Shown in pieces: positions 25,453 to 36,712 of a stretch of 64,000 nucleotides of DNA. The stretch covers positions 1 to 64,000 of the forward strand of contig SKCR01037626.1 in assembly GCA_019454045.1 (NCBI GenBank). Reading direction: 5' to 3'. The notes beneath the pieces were generated by a model that was not told the DNA's origin, ran no database searches, and saw only the letters and a list, made by a program, of their open reading frames with translations. Origin of the DNA: Zanthoxylum bungeanum. Lineage: Eukaryota > Streptophyta > Magnoliopsida > Sapindales > Rutaceae. The position numbers and the translations under genes are program-made. Each line of letters starts with the position of its first letter. Positions within the stretch are counted from its first letter, which is position 1.

Positions 25453-27559
25453 TGTAGGCACTGCATTTTTGCATATAAGTCCCTATGATGAGTCTCGTAT
25501 GGAGACACTACCTCTTTAGTTGTGAAAGCCGTGGGAAACGGACGTTGGAAGGGTAAAGTTGGAAATTAGCATTTTGTCAGATTTAACTCGCTTGTTTCGC
25601 TTCGGGTTCGCTTGTTGGACCTCTGTTTTAAAACACACCAAACCCATTAGATCACATCCAAAAATAATTAAAACATTTAAAACACATCTCACCAATTAAA
25701 TAATTAAAACATTTAAAATACATGTCACAAATTAAAATTAAAACAAATTAAAATTAAACTTAAATTAAATTAATTTAAATCACATTCACAAATAAATCAC
25801 CTTCTTAAATTAAATTAAATCCCTTTCCTAAAATACATAAATCACTTCCCCAAATTAAAAGATTTCCATATCACATTTTAATTAAAACATATCCCCAATT
25901 AACACACAAATTTGATTCCTTCTCCAACAAGGTAAACCCATCCCCTTGCCTATAAAAAGAAGCGTTCACCCCCTTTATCAACCCTGGCTGGCTGGGAGAT
26001 TCACACAAAAAGAAACACAAAAAACCCTTCACGTGGAAAGAAAACTTCTCGGCTGAACTGATCAAAACAAAGCAATAAACCTATAAGCCACGTCCTCCAC
26101 AACAAACCCACCAAGCAAATACCCTTCACACAGCTACGCCACCTGCCTTCCTCTTGTCTCACATTCACAGCCACAACTCCACTCAAATCCTTCACGTCCA
26201 CGCCATCAACCTTCAGCCCTTCAATAACAGCCCTCCCACGTAATAAGCCAAAGACTGCCCACGTACCAAAACTCCATAGCCACCCACACGCCCCAACTTC
26301 ATTCATAACCACACGCCTCAAGTCACACTCTTCAGCCTCACGCTAACCACCCTCGTCACACGCCCCTGCCACTTCATCAACGCAAAAACACTTAAGCAAA
26401 GATAAGCAACACTTAGCCCTCATACAATCAACGTTAATTCCTTGACCACAGCCACACTCACAAACATCCAGCCCCTCCACGTCCCCAAACCAAACCGACA
26501 CAAGCCAAACAAAATCCCCACCAAATCAGTCCAAAAACAGTACGAAACCAGTCCCCGAACAGCCAAGACAGTCCCCGAATTAACCTCAGAAACTACCCGA
26601 AATTGTACCCCAAAACCGCACAAAACAGTCCGTTAATACACCAAAACAGTGATCAGAAATCCGTGAGGAAACAACAGCAAAACGGACTTAAAACAGCAGC
26701 CCAAGCATAAAAAAAAATGAGGGAAAACATTGAGTAGACGAATTAGAAAAGCATCGGATCAATCTCCCTTCCAACGGACGTGTAACGCCCTTTCTTAGAC
26801 GACAAAAGAGGTTAGACCTGAGGGCAACTTTTTACTTATTATCTTTCATTTTATTTTTATTTTTTTAAAATATTATTGCATGAGAGTCGTTTGAAGCATG
26901 ATGTGATTGTTGGATGAGCGGGATATGTGTTCCCTTTTGTGGTATATCGGATGGAAACCCGGACGTAAATTCCGTAGCCGATTCCGAATGGACGGTAGTA
27001 TGGTCTGCACTTGGGATACAACGCCACGTACCCCTTAAGATACACGTATCTCGTCTCATCCAAATTTGTATTTGAGCATGTCATAGTTCTAGGTCGTTTA
27101 TTTATTATTTTAAACATGATTTAATTTAGTCTTGTCATTTAATTTTCAAAGCATGATTGTGTTATTTAGGCATGTTGTTTCTTCATTCTTTATGCATGAT
27201 GTTTCGTTTAGTTTATGTTTATGTTTAATTAGTTATTTGTTTACTTTGGTTTAATGGTTCAATATGCTCGTTGTGTTATATTGCGTGGAGTTATTTGGAT
27301 GAAAGCATGTTAGATCTAAGTACCATTGAGCATGATTATTGAGTAGACTCGGTTGATTAATTGCACAAATCATATCATCACAAGTGACATAAGTAAGGGA
27401 CCATTCCGAACCCAACGGTTTGAGATCTTCCCTTGCGAGGGGTGAGTGCGGCCTTAAATCTTTGTCCCGGTTCACACCGGGTGGCGACTCCATGTTATTT
27501 CGTACTTCCCAACTAGGCCGCGAGCCTAGAACAGCGTCGCCCAGATTCTGTTGTCTACA
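25453..27559 (+). repeat. 5' LTR of element H
   Basis: The LTR is 2107 bp with TG...CA ends, matching 32098-34196. It has an AT-rich first third, a C/A-rich middle (about 25900-26700) and a distal part (26930-27060) of which a diverged inverted copy lies at 12885-13010. Confidence 0.93.
25951..25958 (+). promoter_or_regulatory. Candidate TATA box in 5' LTR of H
   Basis: TATAAAAA follows CCCCTTGCC and precedes a C/A-rich stretch. The same site is conserved in the 3' LTR (about 32592). It is the best core-promoter candidate of H. Confidence 0.6.
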
Positions 27560-27562
27560 GTC

Positions 27563-27580
27563 TGGCGACTCCACTGGGGA
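27563..27580 (+). other. Primer-binding site of element H
   Basis: TGGCGACTCCACTGGGGA lies 4 nt after the LTR end. It begins with TGG, complementary to tRNA 3' CCA, and its complement would be the acceptor end of a non-Met tRNA. The exact tRNA was not checked; tRNA-Arg is my recollection for Ogre-type elements. Confidence 0.7.
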
Positions 27581-29449
27581 TAGAGAATCGGCCCCGAAAT
27601 CATGTCTTGTGATGTGTATAATTTGTGCTTTAGTTAATTGTTTCGATAGTGAGTTGAAAGGGGTTAATCAAAGGATTTGTTGGAGCTAGGGGATGGTTGG
27701 GTGTCTTCCTTCACTCACTACCTTTTCATAAGGAAAAGCTGTGAAGGCACCTAGATAAATCATCACTTGTAGCTCGTTGTGACAGACTAGTTTGGAGAAC
27801 TCGTTGTTTATTCCTGACACCAAGCGATAAGAGCCTAAGGGGCTTGGGTACTTAAGAGAGCCTCGCTCCACCCTCCCTCTGGGGAATCTACAACGGGAAA
27901 TCCATTCGACAGTTAGTCACACACCGTAACTCGTTGGCACGTGCCGTAAGGTATAAAAAAGGTGCACTCACTTGGTCGCTTGAACTCTTGAGTGGGGAGT
28001 CCTAGTTGTGGGTAATCCTTCGTCAAACGAGAGCCTTTGTCCACACTCCTGTAAACCCACATGTGAACCATGGTTGTATGACCTATTGGGGCCACCCTTT
28101 ATGCTTTTTATAACCCCATGCATATTATGTCTCATACATCCCATGCATCTCATGCATACATGCATCATGTTAAACCTCGTGTCTTAAAAGCCATCATAGA
28201 TATCCGTTGGGTTAGAAAAAAAGAAAGACTTGTCAAAGAAGAGTTTAACAAACATTGACATCGGGAAAAGGAAATCGAGAAACAGAGAACTTTACTCCAA
28301 GGATAGAAAGACCATAGTGGGCCCAAAAAAAAAATAAAAAAAAAATAAAAAAAGAAAAAAAAAAAGAAAAAAAAAAAGAGAAAAAAAAAATTGTTCTTTG
28401 TTTTTAGTCTTGTATAGTTAGACATAAGTCCGATGATGAAATTGATTGCTTTAAGGTGAAACCTTAGAAACGATAAACTCTTGATGTACTTTTATCTGAT
28501 ACTTTGAGTGATTGATCTATGATAGACTCGTAAGCACTTCACTATAGGTTCTTAGCGGTGAAAACCTGAGTAGTTAGCAAGGTGACTAGTGAAGAAGAAT
28601 TGTAGGTCGGTGAATGACCGTTTGCTTAGATGTCTATCTTGATTTGCTTATGTTATGATGTGTGGTATGGTTGAAAATTAAAGAAAAGTCTCTAAAGAAA
28701 AGAATTAAACCACCTATAACCAATAAGCGTGAAGCTACCCATGGGCGAGTAGTTAGGACCACCATGAGGAGAAATGCTACCTTAAAGGGTAGGTGTGTTG
28801 AAAAAAAAAAAAAAAAAAAAAAGAAGTTCAAAATGAAAAGAAAAAAAAAAAGACAAGAGAAAGAAAAAATCATACCACATTGAGCACAAAAAAGCAATTG
28901 CAGGCATAATTGAGACATCTAGGATGGTTTGACCCATCGATCCCGATTTTTGAAACGAAATCATCTAGTTAGCTTACCTAAGGATTAAGTTGTGAAAGAA
29001 CCTTTGCACACACACACTTTGAGTCTGGCATAGATCATTTGTTCAAAGACTTGGATTTTGAGTTGCATCGAATGTTTTGAAGGTTCTCTGGTTTCATTAC
29101 TGAGCATTCTTTGAGGACAATGATATGTATAACTATTGGGACTATTTCGTAGCATGTGACATAGCATTATGATATGGAAGGCCCCACCATGTGGTTCATC
29201 TTGACCAAGTGCAAACAGCGGAGAACAGAAAGCTAAACCAAGACTGGGGGCGACCAGTCTACCACATCGCGAATCAGGGACATAACAAGATATTGAGTCA
29301 TGAGACCAGAGAGAAGACTGAACAATCACATGGAGAACTGGCGGAAGACCTAACCCAGCGGAATAGGAAAATCATTCATGCATGCATGCATACACGTAAC
29401 ATTTTGCATTCTTTTTTGTGTTTGTTTTGTTTTTCACAGGTTTCAAAGA
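27581..29449 (+). other. Non-coding leader of element H
   Basis: This 1.9-kb region has no convincing coding frame. It contains two A-rich tracts (28325-28390 and 28800-28862). A pyrimidine-rich run ending in TTTTTCACAG (29425-29440) looks like a plant 3' splice site, closely followed by an ATG at 29450. No matching donor was assigned. Confidence 0.6.
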
Positions 29450-29532
29450 TGAAAAAGAGAAAGCGGCAAAGAAAAGCCAACCAGAATCAGCAAAATACGA
29501 GTAGTAGTTTTGGGGATGAGTCCCAGGGCTGA
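29450..29532 (+). pseudogene. Short basic ORF start, possible vestige of gag
   Basis: After the acceptor-like site a frame opens MKKRKRQRKANQNQQNTSSS and runs into the first minisatellite, ending at 29532 after 27 codons. The lysine/arginine-rich start and its position could be the last trace of a lost gag or another first ORF. It may be chance. Confidence 0.3.
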
Positions 29533-29835
29533 GGCCCATATCAGTATCAGCATGGGGGCGAGGCCCACATCAGTATCCATTTGGGGCGAGGCCCATATCA
29601 GTATCAGCATGGGGCGAGGCCCACATTAGAGTCAGCATGAGGGCAAGGCCATATCAGTATTCGTTTGGGGATGAGTCCCGGGGTTGAGGCCCACATCAAT
29701 ATCCGTTTGGGGCGAGGCCCACATCAGTATTGGGGCGAGGCCCACGTCAGTATCAGTTTTGGGGCAAGGCCCACATCAGTTTCAGTTTTGGGGCGAAGCC
29801 CACATAAGTATCAACTCAAGGCTGAGGCCCACATC
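29513..29835 (+). repeat. Minisatellite 1 of H (about 28-29 bp unit)
   Basis: About eleven imperfect units of the type GGGGCGAGGCCCACATCAGT followed by ATCAGTTT. Variants start GGGGATGAGTCCCAGGGCTG. Frames through it give repetitive peptides only. Confidence 0.9.
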
Positions 29836-29842
29836 ATCAGGA

Positions 29843-30165
29843 TTTTGGAATGAATCCAGGGAATGAATCCCAGGGCTGAGGCCCACATCTTCAGATTTTG
29901 GAATGAATCCCAAGGCTGAGGCCCACATCGTCCGAATTTGGAATGGATCCAGGGAATGAATCCCAGGGCTGAGGACCACCTTATCAGAATTTGGAATGAA
30001 TACAGGGAATGAATCCCAGGGCCGAGGCCCACGTCGTCAGAATTTGGAATGAATCCAGGGAATGAATCCCAGGGCCGAGGCCCACGTCTTCAGAATTTGG
30101 AATGAATCCCAGGGCCGAGGCCCATGTCGTCAGAATTTGGAATGAATCCCAGGGCCGAGGCCTAC
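29843..30165 (+). repeat. Minisatellite 2 of H (about 53 bp, with 36-40 bp short forms)
   Basis: Units read GGAATGAATCCAGGGAATGA, then ATCCCAGGGCTGAGGCCCAC and a CATCNTCAGAATTT tail. Short forms lack the first GAATCCAGG block. The GCTGAGGCCCACATC core links it to minisatellite 1. Confidence 0.88.
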
Positions 30166-30234
30166 ATCAGCATCAGTTTAGGGCGAGGCCCACATTAGCA
30201 TCCGTTTGGGGCGAGGCCCGTATTAGCATCAGTA

Positions 30235-30500
30235 TCAATCTTGCCGGGTATGCCATTTTAGGGGTGAGGCCCACATTACATCAGTATCAGTCTTGCCGGG
30301 TATGGCATTCTGGGGGCGAGGCCCACATTACATCAGTATAGCATTGCCGGGTATGGCATTCTGGGGGCGAGGCCCACATTACATCAGATCAGCTTCTGCC
30401 GGGTATGGCATTCTGGGGGCGAGGCCCACATTACATCAGATCAGCATTGCCGGGTATGGCATTCTGGGGGCGAGGCCCGCATCACATCAGATCAGTTCTG
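30235..30500 (+). repeat. Minisatellite 3 of H (about 52-53 bp unit)
   Basis: About five units begin TGCCGGGTATGGCATTCTGG and continue GGGCGAGGCCCACATTACAT plus CAG. The first unit reads TGCCATTTTAGGGGTGAGG. The GGCGAGGCCCACAT core is again shared. Two 28-bp units of type 1 (30166-30230) precede it. Confidence 0.9.
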
Positions 30501-30860
30501 CCGAGAATGGCACTCCGATAATGGAGATATAGTCTGGGAATGGACAGCTCGAGAATGAGCACGCCGAGAATGGCACGCCAGGAATGGCACTCCGAGAATG
30601 GAGATTTTAGTTCGGGAATGGACAGTCCAGGAATGGACAGCTCGGGAATGAGCACGCCGGGAATGGCACACCGAGAATGGCACTCCGAGAATGGAGATAT
30701 AGTCCGAGAATGGACAGTCCGGGAATGGACAGCTCGAGAATGAGCACGCCGGGAATGGCACTCCGAGAATGGAGATATAGTCCGAGAATGGACAGTCTGG
30801 GAATGGACAGCTCGGGAATGAGCACGCCGGGAATGGCACTTCAGGAATGGAGATCGGTTC
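30500..30860 (+). repeat. Minisatellite 4 of H (15-17 bp words in a unit of about 95 bp)
   Basis: Short words such as GGGAATGGACAGTCC, GAGAATGAGCACGCC and GGGAATGGCACTCC alternate. They form roughly four higher-order units separated by GGAGATATAGTC or a variant. Confidence 0.88.
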
Positions 30861-31355
30861 GGGAATGGACCACATCACATCAACGATTCGGGAATGGACC
30901 ACAACACGGTGACGGTTCGGGAATGGACCTCATCACATCACAACAACACTCCAGGAATGAAGATCGGTTCGGGAATGGACCACAACACGGTGACGGTTCG
31001 GGAATGGACCACATCACATCAACGGTTCGGGAATGGAACACAACACGGTGACGGTTCGGGAATGGACCTCATCACATCACAGAAACACTCCAGGAATGGA
31101 GATCGGTTCGGGAATGGACCACAACACGGTGACGGTTCGGGAATGGACCACAACACATCACAGCAACACTCCGGGAATGGAGATCGGTTCGGGAATGGAC
31201 CACAACACGGTGACGGTTCGGGAATGGACCTTATCACATCACAGTAACACTCCAGGAATGGAGATCGGTTCGGGAATGGACCATAACACGGTGACGGTTC
31301 GGGAATGGACCTCATCACACCACAACACATCAACGGTTCGGGATGGACCAGGGGT
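30847..31355 (+). repeat. Minisatellite 5 of H (about 80 bp higher-order unit)
   Basis: GATCGGTTCGGGAATGGACC recurs near 30962, 31101, 31181 and 31261. The last intervals are 80 bp; the first is 140 bp because of an extra block. Within units, CGGGAATGGACC is followed alternately by ACAACACGGTGACGGTT and TCATCACATCAC. Confidence 0.88.
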
Positions 31356-31410
31356 CGAAGCACCTCAACATCATATCAACTCAACACAGCAGGCGGACCA
31401 TGTGACAGTT

Positions 31411-31435
31411 GGCGAGCCAGGTAAGTAAAAATGCA
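31411..31435 (+). promoter_or_regulatory. Perfect 5' splice-site consensus, first copy
   Basis: GGCGAGCCAG|GTAAGTAAAA matches the plant donor consensus CAG|GTAAGT. The same string recurs at 32007-32031, about 596 bp away. Whether either is used is unknown. Confidence 0.4.
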
Positions 31436-31436
31436 A

Positions 31437-31960
31437 TGCCTACAGTCACTTTGGGGACGAGGCCCACATCAGTATCAGTTTCAGGGCGAGGTCCCTATTG
31501 TCAGCGATATTGGGTCAAGATGTATACTCAGGGTCGAGATGCGTGCCCCCGTTGTCGGTTGTAGTTCCGGGCCGAGATGCGTGCCCAGGGTCGAGATGCG
31601 TACCCACTACATCATATTCAGGGCGAGGTCCCTCTTGTCAGCGGTATTGGGTCGAGATGCGTACCCAGGGCCGAGATGCGTGCCCCCGTTGTTGGTTGTA
31701 GTTCCGGGCCGAGATGCGTGCCCAGGGTCGAGATGCGTACCCACTACATCATATTCAGGGCGAGGTCCCTTTTGTCAGCAGTAATGGGTCGAGATGCGTA
31801 CCCAGGGCCGAGATGCGTGCCCCCATTATCGGTTAGAGTTCCGGGCCGAGATGCGTGCCCAGGGTCGAGATGCGTACCCGATACATCATCAGTTCGAGGG
31901 TCGAGGTGCCCCATTGTCATTAGCAGTTTCGGGATGCGTCCCAGGGCCGAGGTGCCCATC
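31437..31960 (+). repeat. Minisatellite 6 of H (about 137 bp unit)
   Basis: TTCCGGGCCGAGATGCGTGC recurs near 31565, 31702 and 31839, a period of about 137 bp. The subrepeat GAGATGCGT(A/G)CCCAGGG occurs repeatedly. The array is bracketed by two copies of GGCGAGCCAGGTAAGTAAAA. Confidence 0.9.
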
Positions 31961-32006
31961 ACACAATCAACTCAGTTCGAAGCAGCAGGCAGACCAGGTG
32001 GTAGCT

Positions 32007-32031
32007 GGCGAGCCAGGTAAGTAAAAATGCA
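32007..32031 (+). promoter_or_regulatory. Perfect 5' splice-site consensus, second copy
   Basis: This is the second GGCGAGCCAG|GTAAGTAAAA, about 65 bp before the polypurine tract of H. Its duplication suggests the block holding minisatellite 6 arose by a duplication of about 0.6 kb. Confidence 0.4.
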
Positions 32032-32083
32032 TTGCACGTACTTTGATAGGATTGTCATCGTCACACACTGCACAAATCCCATC

Positions 32084-32097
32084 AAAGTGGGGGCGAC
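32084..32097 (+). other. Polypurine tract of element H
   Basis: CAAAGTGGGGGCGAC abuts the 3' LTR start TGTAGG. The GTGGGGGCGAC form differs from the GTGGGAGAT tracts of the copia elements in this window, in keeping with a different superfamily. Confidence 0.75.
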
Positions 32098-34196
32098 TGT
32101 AGGCACTGAATTTTTGCATATAAGTCCCTATGATGAGTCTCGTATGGAGACACTACCTCATTAGTTGTGAAAGCCGCGGGAAACGGACGTTGGAAGGGTA
32201 AAGTTGGAAATTAGCATTTTGTCAGATTTAACTCGTTTGTTTCGCTTCGGGTTCGCTTGTTGGACCTCTTTTTAAAACACACCAAACCCATTAGATCACA
32301 TCCAAAAATAATTAAAACATTTAAAACACATCTCACCAATTAAATAATTAAAACATTTAAAATATGTCAAATTAAATTAAAACAAATTAAAATTAAACTT
32401 AAATTAAATTAATTTAAATCACATTCACAAATTAAATCACCTTCCTAAATTAAATTAAATCCATTTCCTAAAATACATAAATCACTTCCCCAAATTAAAA
32501 GATTTTCCATATCACATTTTAATTAAAACATATCCCCAATTAACACACAAATTTGATTCCTTCTCCAACAAGGTAAACCCATCCCCTTGCCTATAAAAAG
32601 AAGCGTTCACCCCCTTTATCAACCCTGGCTGGCTGGGAGATTCACACAAAATGAAACACAAAAAACCCTTCACGTGGAAAGAACTTCTCGGCTGAACTGA
32701 TCAAAACAAAGCAATAAACCTATAAGCCACGTCCTCCACAGCAAACCCACCAAGCAAATACCCTTCACACAGCTACGCCACCTGGCTTCCTCTTGTCCAC
32801 ATTCACAGCCACAACTCCACTCAAATCCTTCATGTCCACGCCATCAACCTTCAGCCCTTCAAAACACTGCCCTCCACGTAATAAGCAAAAGACTGCCCAC
32901 GTACCAAAACTCCATAGCCACCCACACGCCCCAACTTCATTCATAACCACACGCCTCAAGTCACACTCTTCAGCCTCACGCTAACCACCCTCGTCACACG
33001 CCCCTGCCGCTTCATCAACGCAAAAACACTTAAGCAAAGATAAGCAACGCTTAGCCCTCATACAATCAACGTTAATTCCTTGACCACAGCCACACTCACA
33101 AACGTCCAGCCCCTACACGTCCCCAAACCAAACCGACACAAGCCAAACAAAATCCCCACCAAATCAGTCCAAAAACAGTACGAAACCAGTCCCCGAACAG
33201 CCCAAGACAGTCTTCGAATTAACCTCAGAAACTACCCGAAACTGTACCCCAAAACCGCACAAAACAGTCCGTTAATACACCAAAACAGTGATAAAAAATC
33301 CGCGATGAAACAACAGCAAAACGGACTTAAAACAGCAGCCCAAGCATCAAAACAACGAGGGAAAACATTGAGTTGACGAATTAGAAAAGCATCGGATCAA
33401 TCTCCCTTCCAACGGACGTGTAACGTCCTTTCTTAGACGACAAAAGAGGTTAGACCTGAGGGCACCTTTTTACTTATTATCTTTCATTTTATTTTATTTA
33501 TTTTAAAATATTATTGCATGAGAGTCGTTTGAAGCATGATGTGATTGTTGGATGAGCGGGATATGTGTTCCCTTTTGTGGTATATCGGATGGAAACCCGG
33601 ACGTAAATTCCGTAGCCGATTCCGAATGGATGGTAGTATGGTCTGCACTCGGGATACAACGCCACGTACCCCTTAAGATACACGTATCTCGTCTCATCCA
33701 AATTTGTATTTGAGCATGTCATAGTTCTAGGTCGTTTATTTATTATTTTAAGCATGATTTAATTTAGTCTTGTCATTTAATTTTCAAAGCATGATTGTGT
33801 TATTTAGGCATGTTGTTTCTTCATTCTTTATGCATGATGTTTCGTTTAGTTTATGTTTATGTTTAATTAGTTATTTGTTTACTTTGGTTTAATGGTTCAA
33901 TATGCTCATTGTGTTATATTGCGTGGAGTTATTTGGATGAAAGCATGTTAGATCTAAGTACCATTGAGCATGATTATTGAGTAGACTCGGTTGATTAATT
34001 GCACAAATCATATCATCACAAGTGACATAAGTAAGGGACCATTCCGAACCCAACGGTTTGAGGTCTTCCCTTGCGAGGGGTGAGTGCGGCCTTAAATCTT
34101 TGTCCCGGTTCACACCGGGTGGCGACTCCATGTTATTTTGTACTTCCCAACTAGGCCGCGAGCCTAGAACAGCGTCGCCAGATTCTGTTGTCTACA
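32098..34196 (+). repeat. 3' LTR of element H
   Basis: The LTR is 2099 bp, begins TGTAGGCACTG and ends GTTGTCTACA, then CCACC. The TATA candidate is at 32592. Small ORFs are the same chance frames seen in the 5' LTR. Confidence 0.93.
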
Positions 34197-34201
34197 CCAC
34201 C

Positions 34202-34435
34202 CATGAGCTTGGAATCGTTTGAAAAAGCTTGGAGCTTGACGAAGATGATCCAAATGACCGAAAATGTGGACTGCAAGCAGCTCACTGCCGTGAGCAGTAA
34301 GGAGGCAGAAAATCATTTTTGTTCGTTGCCGCGTCGCTCAACCGCTCGATGTAAGTATTCCGCAACTTCGTCGTATGTATTCACGTGTGTTTTCTTGTTT
34401 AGTATTCGATCCTCGGGGCCGTATAAACTCCAACA
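34202..34435 (+). repeat. 5' LTR of F, part 2
   Basis: This resumes at CATGAGCTTGGAATCG after the H insertion and ends CTCCAACA. It matches 42003-42234 of the 3' LTR. Confidence 0.93.
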
Positions 34436-34436
34436 A

Positions 34437-34449
34437 TGGTATCAGAGCG
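34437..34449 (+). other. Primer-binding site of element F
   Basis: TGGTATCAGAGCG, the canonical plant copia sequence complementary to initiator tRNA-Met. Confidence 0.93.
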
Positions 34450-36712
34450 ATTGAAAAGCATGAAAAATGATTAGGGCTTAAATTGGGGTAAATTGTATTT
34501 GAGCATGATTGAATAAATTGGATGTTTGAGTATGCTTAATACATGTTTAATTGATGATTGATTGGATCAATTTTATTAAATTGTGTTTGGAACATTTTTC
34601 CCCAAATCTCCTTGCTTGGCCGAGAGAGTGAGATGCCCTATTTGATCTTGGTGATTTTTTGATTTTTGATCATTGGATGACTTGAATCAATTGGAAATGT
34701 GTGGATTTAATGTTAATTTGGATTTAATTGGATTGAATTCGGAATTGATATGAAAATCCCTATATTGCCGAGACTTTGAGCATGTATATTGGGTTTGATT
34801 TTTGTTAAATTATGTTGGACATGATTTAATATTGATAAGCATGATTAATTAGGCTAATTGATGTTTTAGAAATGTTAATTGGGTAATTAATTATGTTATA
34901 CACTTTGTATAATTAAATTGAGAATTGGAATTTTTGTAATTTAATTATATGGGCCTTAAAATTGGATTTGGGCTTGTAATGTTGTTATTGGGCTTGGTTG
35001 TACCAAGATGGGTTAGGAAAATTGGTTGGATCCAATTAGGCCCAAAATCACTTCCATAAAGCCCAAATGCGACTAATGGACCTTTAAAGTTTAATTGGGC
35101 CTAATGGGCCTAAAATGATTTCTGGGCTTATGGGGTAACTCCCGGATTGGACTTTGGTTATTGGGTTCGACCCAAGTTGACCAAAAGTCCACGCCTTAAA
35201 GAAATTAATTAAAAGCCCATTGGACTTTAATTAAATTGACGTTGGACGTTAATCGTGCTTTGAGACCCGTAACGATTAAATTTGGAATTTAAGTCGTAAA
35301 AGTTCATTAATAAAGTGTAGTATTTAATTTGGAATTAAATAGTGAATTAGTATTAAATACAAATTGAATTGGATTTAATTTTGTAGTTTAATTTAATTCA
35401 AGAATTCGTACTTTGAGTACTTATTCGCAAAAACGAGTTTGACTCGAACAAAATCAAATCTTTGTTTGAACATTGGATGGTCACTAATTATCAGATTAAT
35501 TAATTTGATTAGATTGATTGATAACATGCTTGTGTGAATACATGGTTGCGATGCATGAATAATGTATATCAGATGGATATTAGATGAGTGGGACAATTTT
35601 AGAAATTGTTGTAATAAATTTGGAATTTATTAATTGGACCTGCGTGTCCAGCCTTATTACCTCCTTATTCTTTGTATTCTCTTCTCACATATTCCCCTCA
35701 ATGTAAATGAGGTTTCTTTAGAAGTGTAGTGTAACGGGTAGAAGCGATATTAGTGCTAGCAGGAGAGAGAAAAGGGAGAGATTTGATCTAGGATCAATGT
35801 GTAAAGTATCCATCCGCATATCATTATTATTTTATCATATGCGCTTTATTATGTGTTTAAAATGCATGTTTAAGGGTGTATGATGATGAGACCTTAACAA
35901 AGATAATAAATTGGTTGCCAATTTGCACGCGAAAAACCCTCGTAAAATATTAAGTGTTTTTCCTTCCATTGAGTGATTCTCACTCAAGATCCGAGACTGG
36001 CATTGGTTTGTTGGCCAAAGTCAAGGCCTTTGTCCGTCGAGGATGTGTTTGAATCACGAGAGCTTTGTTCCATATTAGTGTCTTGTCCAAGTTGTGGTTT
36101 GTTGGCCAAAGTCAAGACCACTTCTTGTCCATCGACATTGATTACGAAGCTTTCCATGGTCAATGGGTCGCGCTTGACTGGGATCACTAAGTTTGTTGTG
36201 CCAAAGCCAAGGCTTAGTTGATTCAGAGGAAAAAGGTTAGGTAATATATTGGATATATTGGCATATATAAGATATATGTTTCGGACTTGGATGTCCTCCT
36301 ACTGGATCTAGGAATTGGATTGGATCCAATTGATCTTAGAGATCTACCTAGTTAATTATCATACCATTTGTTGGCCAAAGTCAAGATTGTGTGATATTTA
36401 ATGGGATCCTAGCCCACTAGGAAACACGGTTTCCCGAGTACTCGACAGAGGGTTAGAGGCTCGCCGAAAAATAGTGGGAGGCAAGAATTGAATTTGCAAT
36501 ATTCGTTTAATTATTTGCCATACGCGCTCAATCAAATATCATTCGTCAAATAAATTAAATGTTAGTTGGACTAATATTTAAATCGTTGTTTTATTAAATA
36601 GTTGGACTATATTCAAACAATTTAATTAGTCGATTAAATAGTTGGACTATTGTAATCATTATAATAAATAATACCTAAATCGTTGATTAAATAGTTGGAC
36701 TATTAAAATCAA
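34450..36712 (+). other. Long non-coding leader of element F
   Basis: This 2.26-kb leader is homologous to those of A, B and D. TTGTTGGCCAAAGTCAAG occurs at 36008-36025, 36099-36116 and 36368-36385. Before the gag position (36555-36705) TAGTTGGACTA-type words recur at least four times, more than in A, so this part varies in copy number. No coding frame was recognised. Confidence 0.75.

Larger units (their letters stand above)
25453..34196 (+). mobile_element. Element H: large non-coding LTR element (LARD-like) with minisatellite interior
   Basis: H is 8744 bp, flanked by a perfect CCACC duplication and inserted in the 5' LTR of F. LTRs lie at 25453-27559 (2107 bp) and 32098-34196 (2099 bp), beginning TGTAGGCACTG and ending GTTGTCTACA; they look about 97% alike, so H is young. 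The PBS is at 27563 and the polypurine tract AAAGTGGGGGCGAC lies before the 3' LTR. The 4.5-kb interior encodes no recognisable gag or pol, so enzymes must come from elsewhere. A non-tRNA-Met PBS, a G-rich polypurine tract and a 3' minisatellite block are reminiscent of the Ty3/gypsy Tat/Ogre group; this is inference. Confidence 0.92.

Noticed and set aside
26001..26636. Frames on both strands in the LTR of H
   Set aside because: The same positions in the 3' LTR differ by frameshifting indels, so no coding constraint is seen.
28165..28425. Phe-rich membrane-like frame
   Set aside because: It comes from an A-rich tract on the opposite strand and has no conserved features.
30492..31428. Long proline/serine- or glycine-rich frames on both strands across the minisatellites
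   Set aside because: They follow the tandem repeats exactly, occur in several frames and on both strands, and show no domain; they are by-products of repeats lacking stops.
31431..32024. Cys/Arg-rich repetitive frames that could suggest a secreted peptide
   Set aside because: They derive from the 137-bp repeat unit, with no signal peptide and no start context.
25441..34200. A direct-repeat array or CRISPR-like locus
   Set aside because: Repeats are contiguous minisatellites without unique spacers, inside a plant LTR element.
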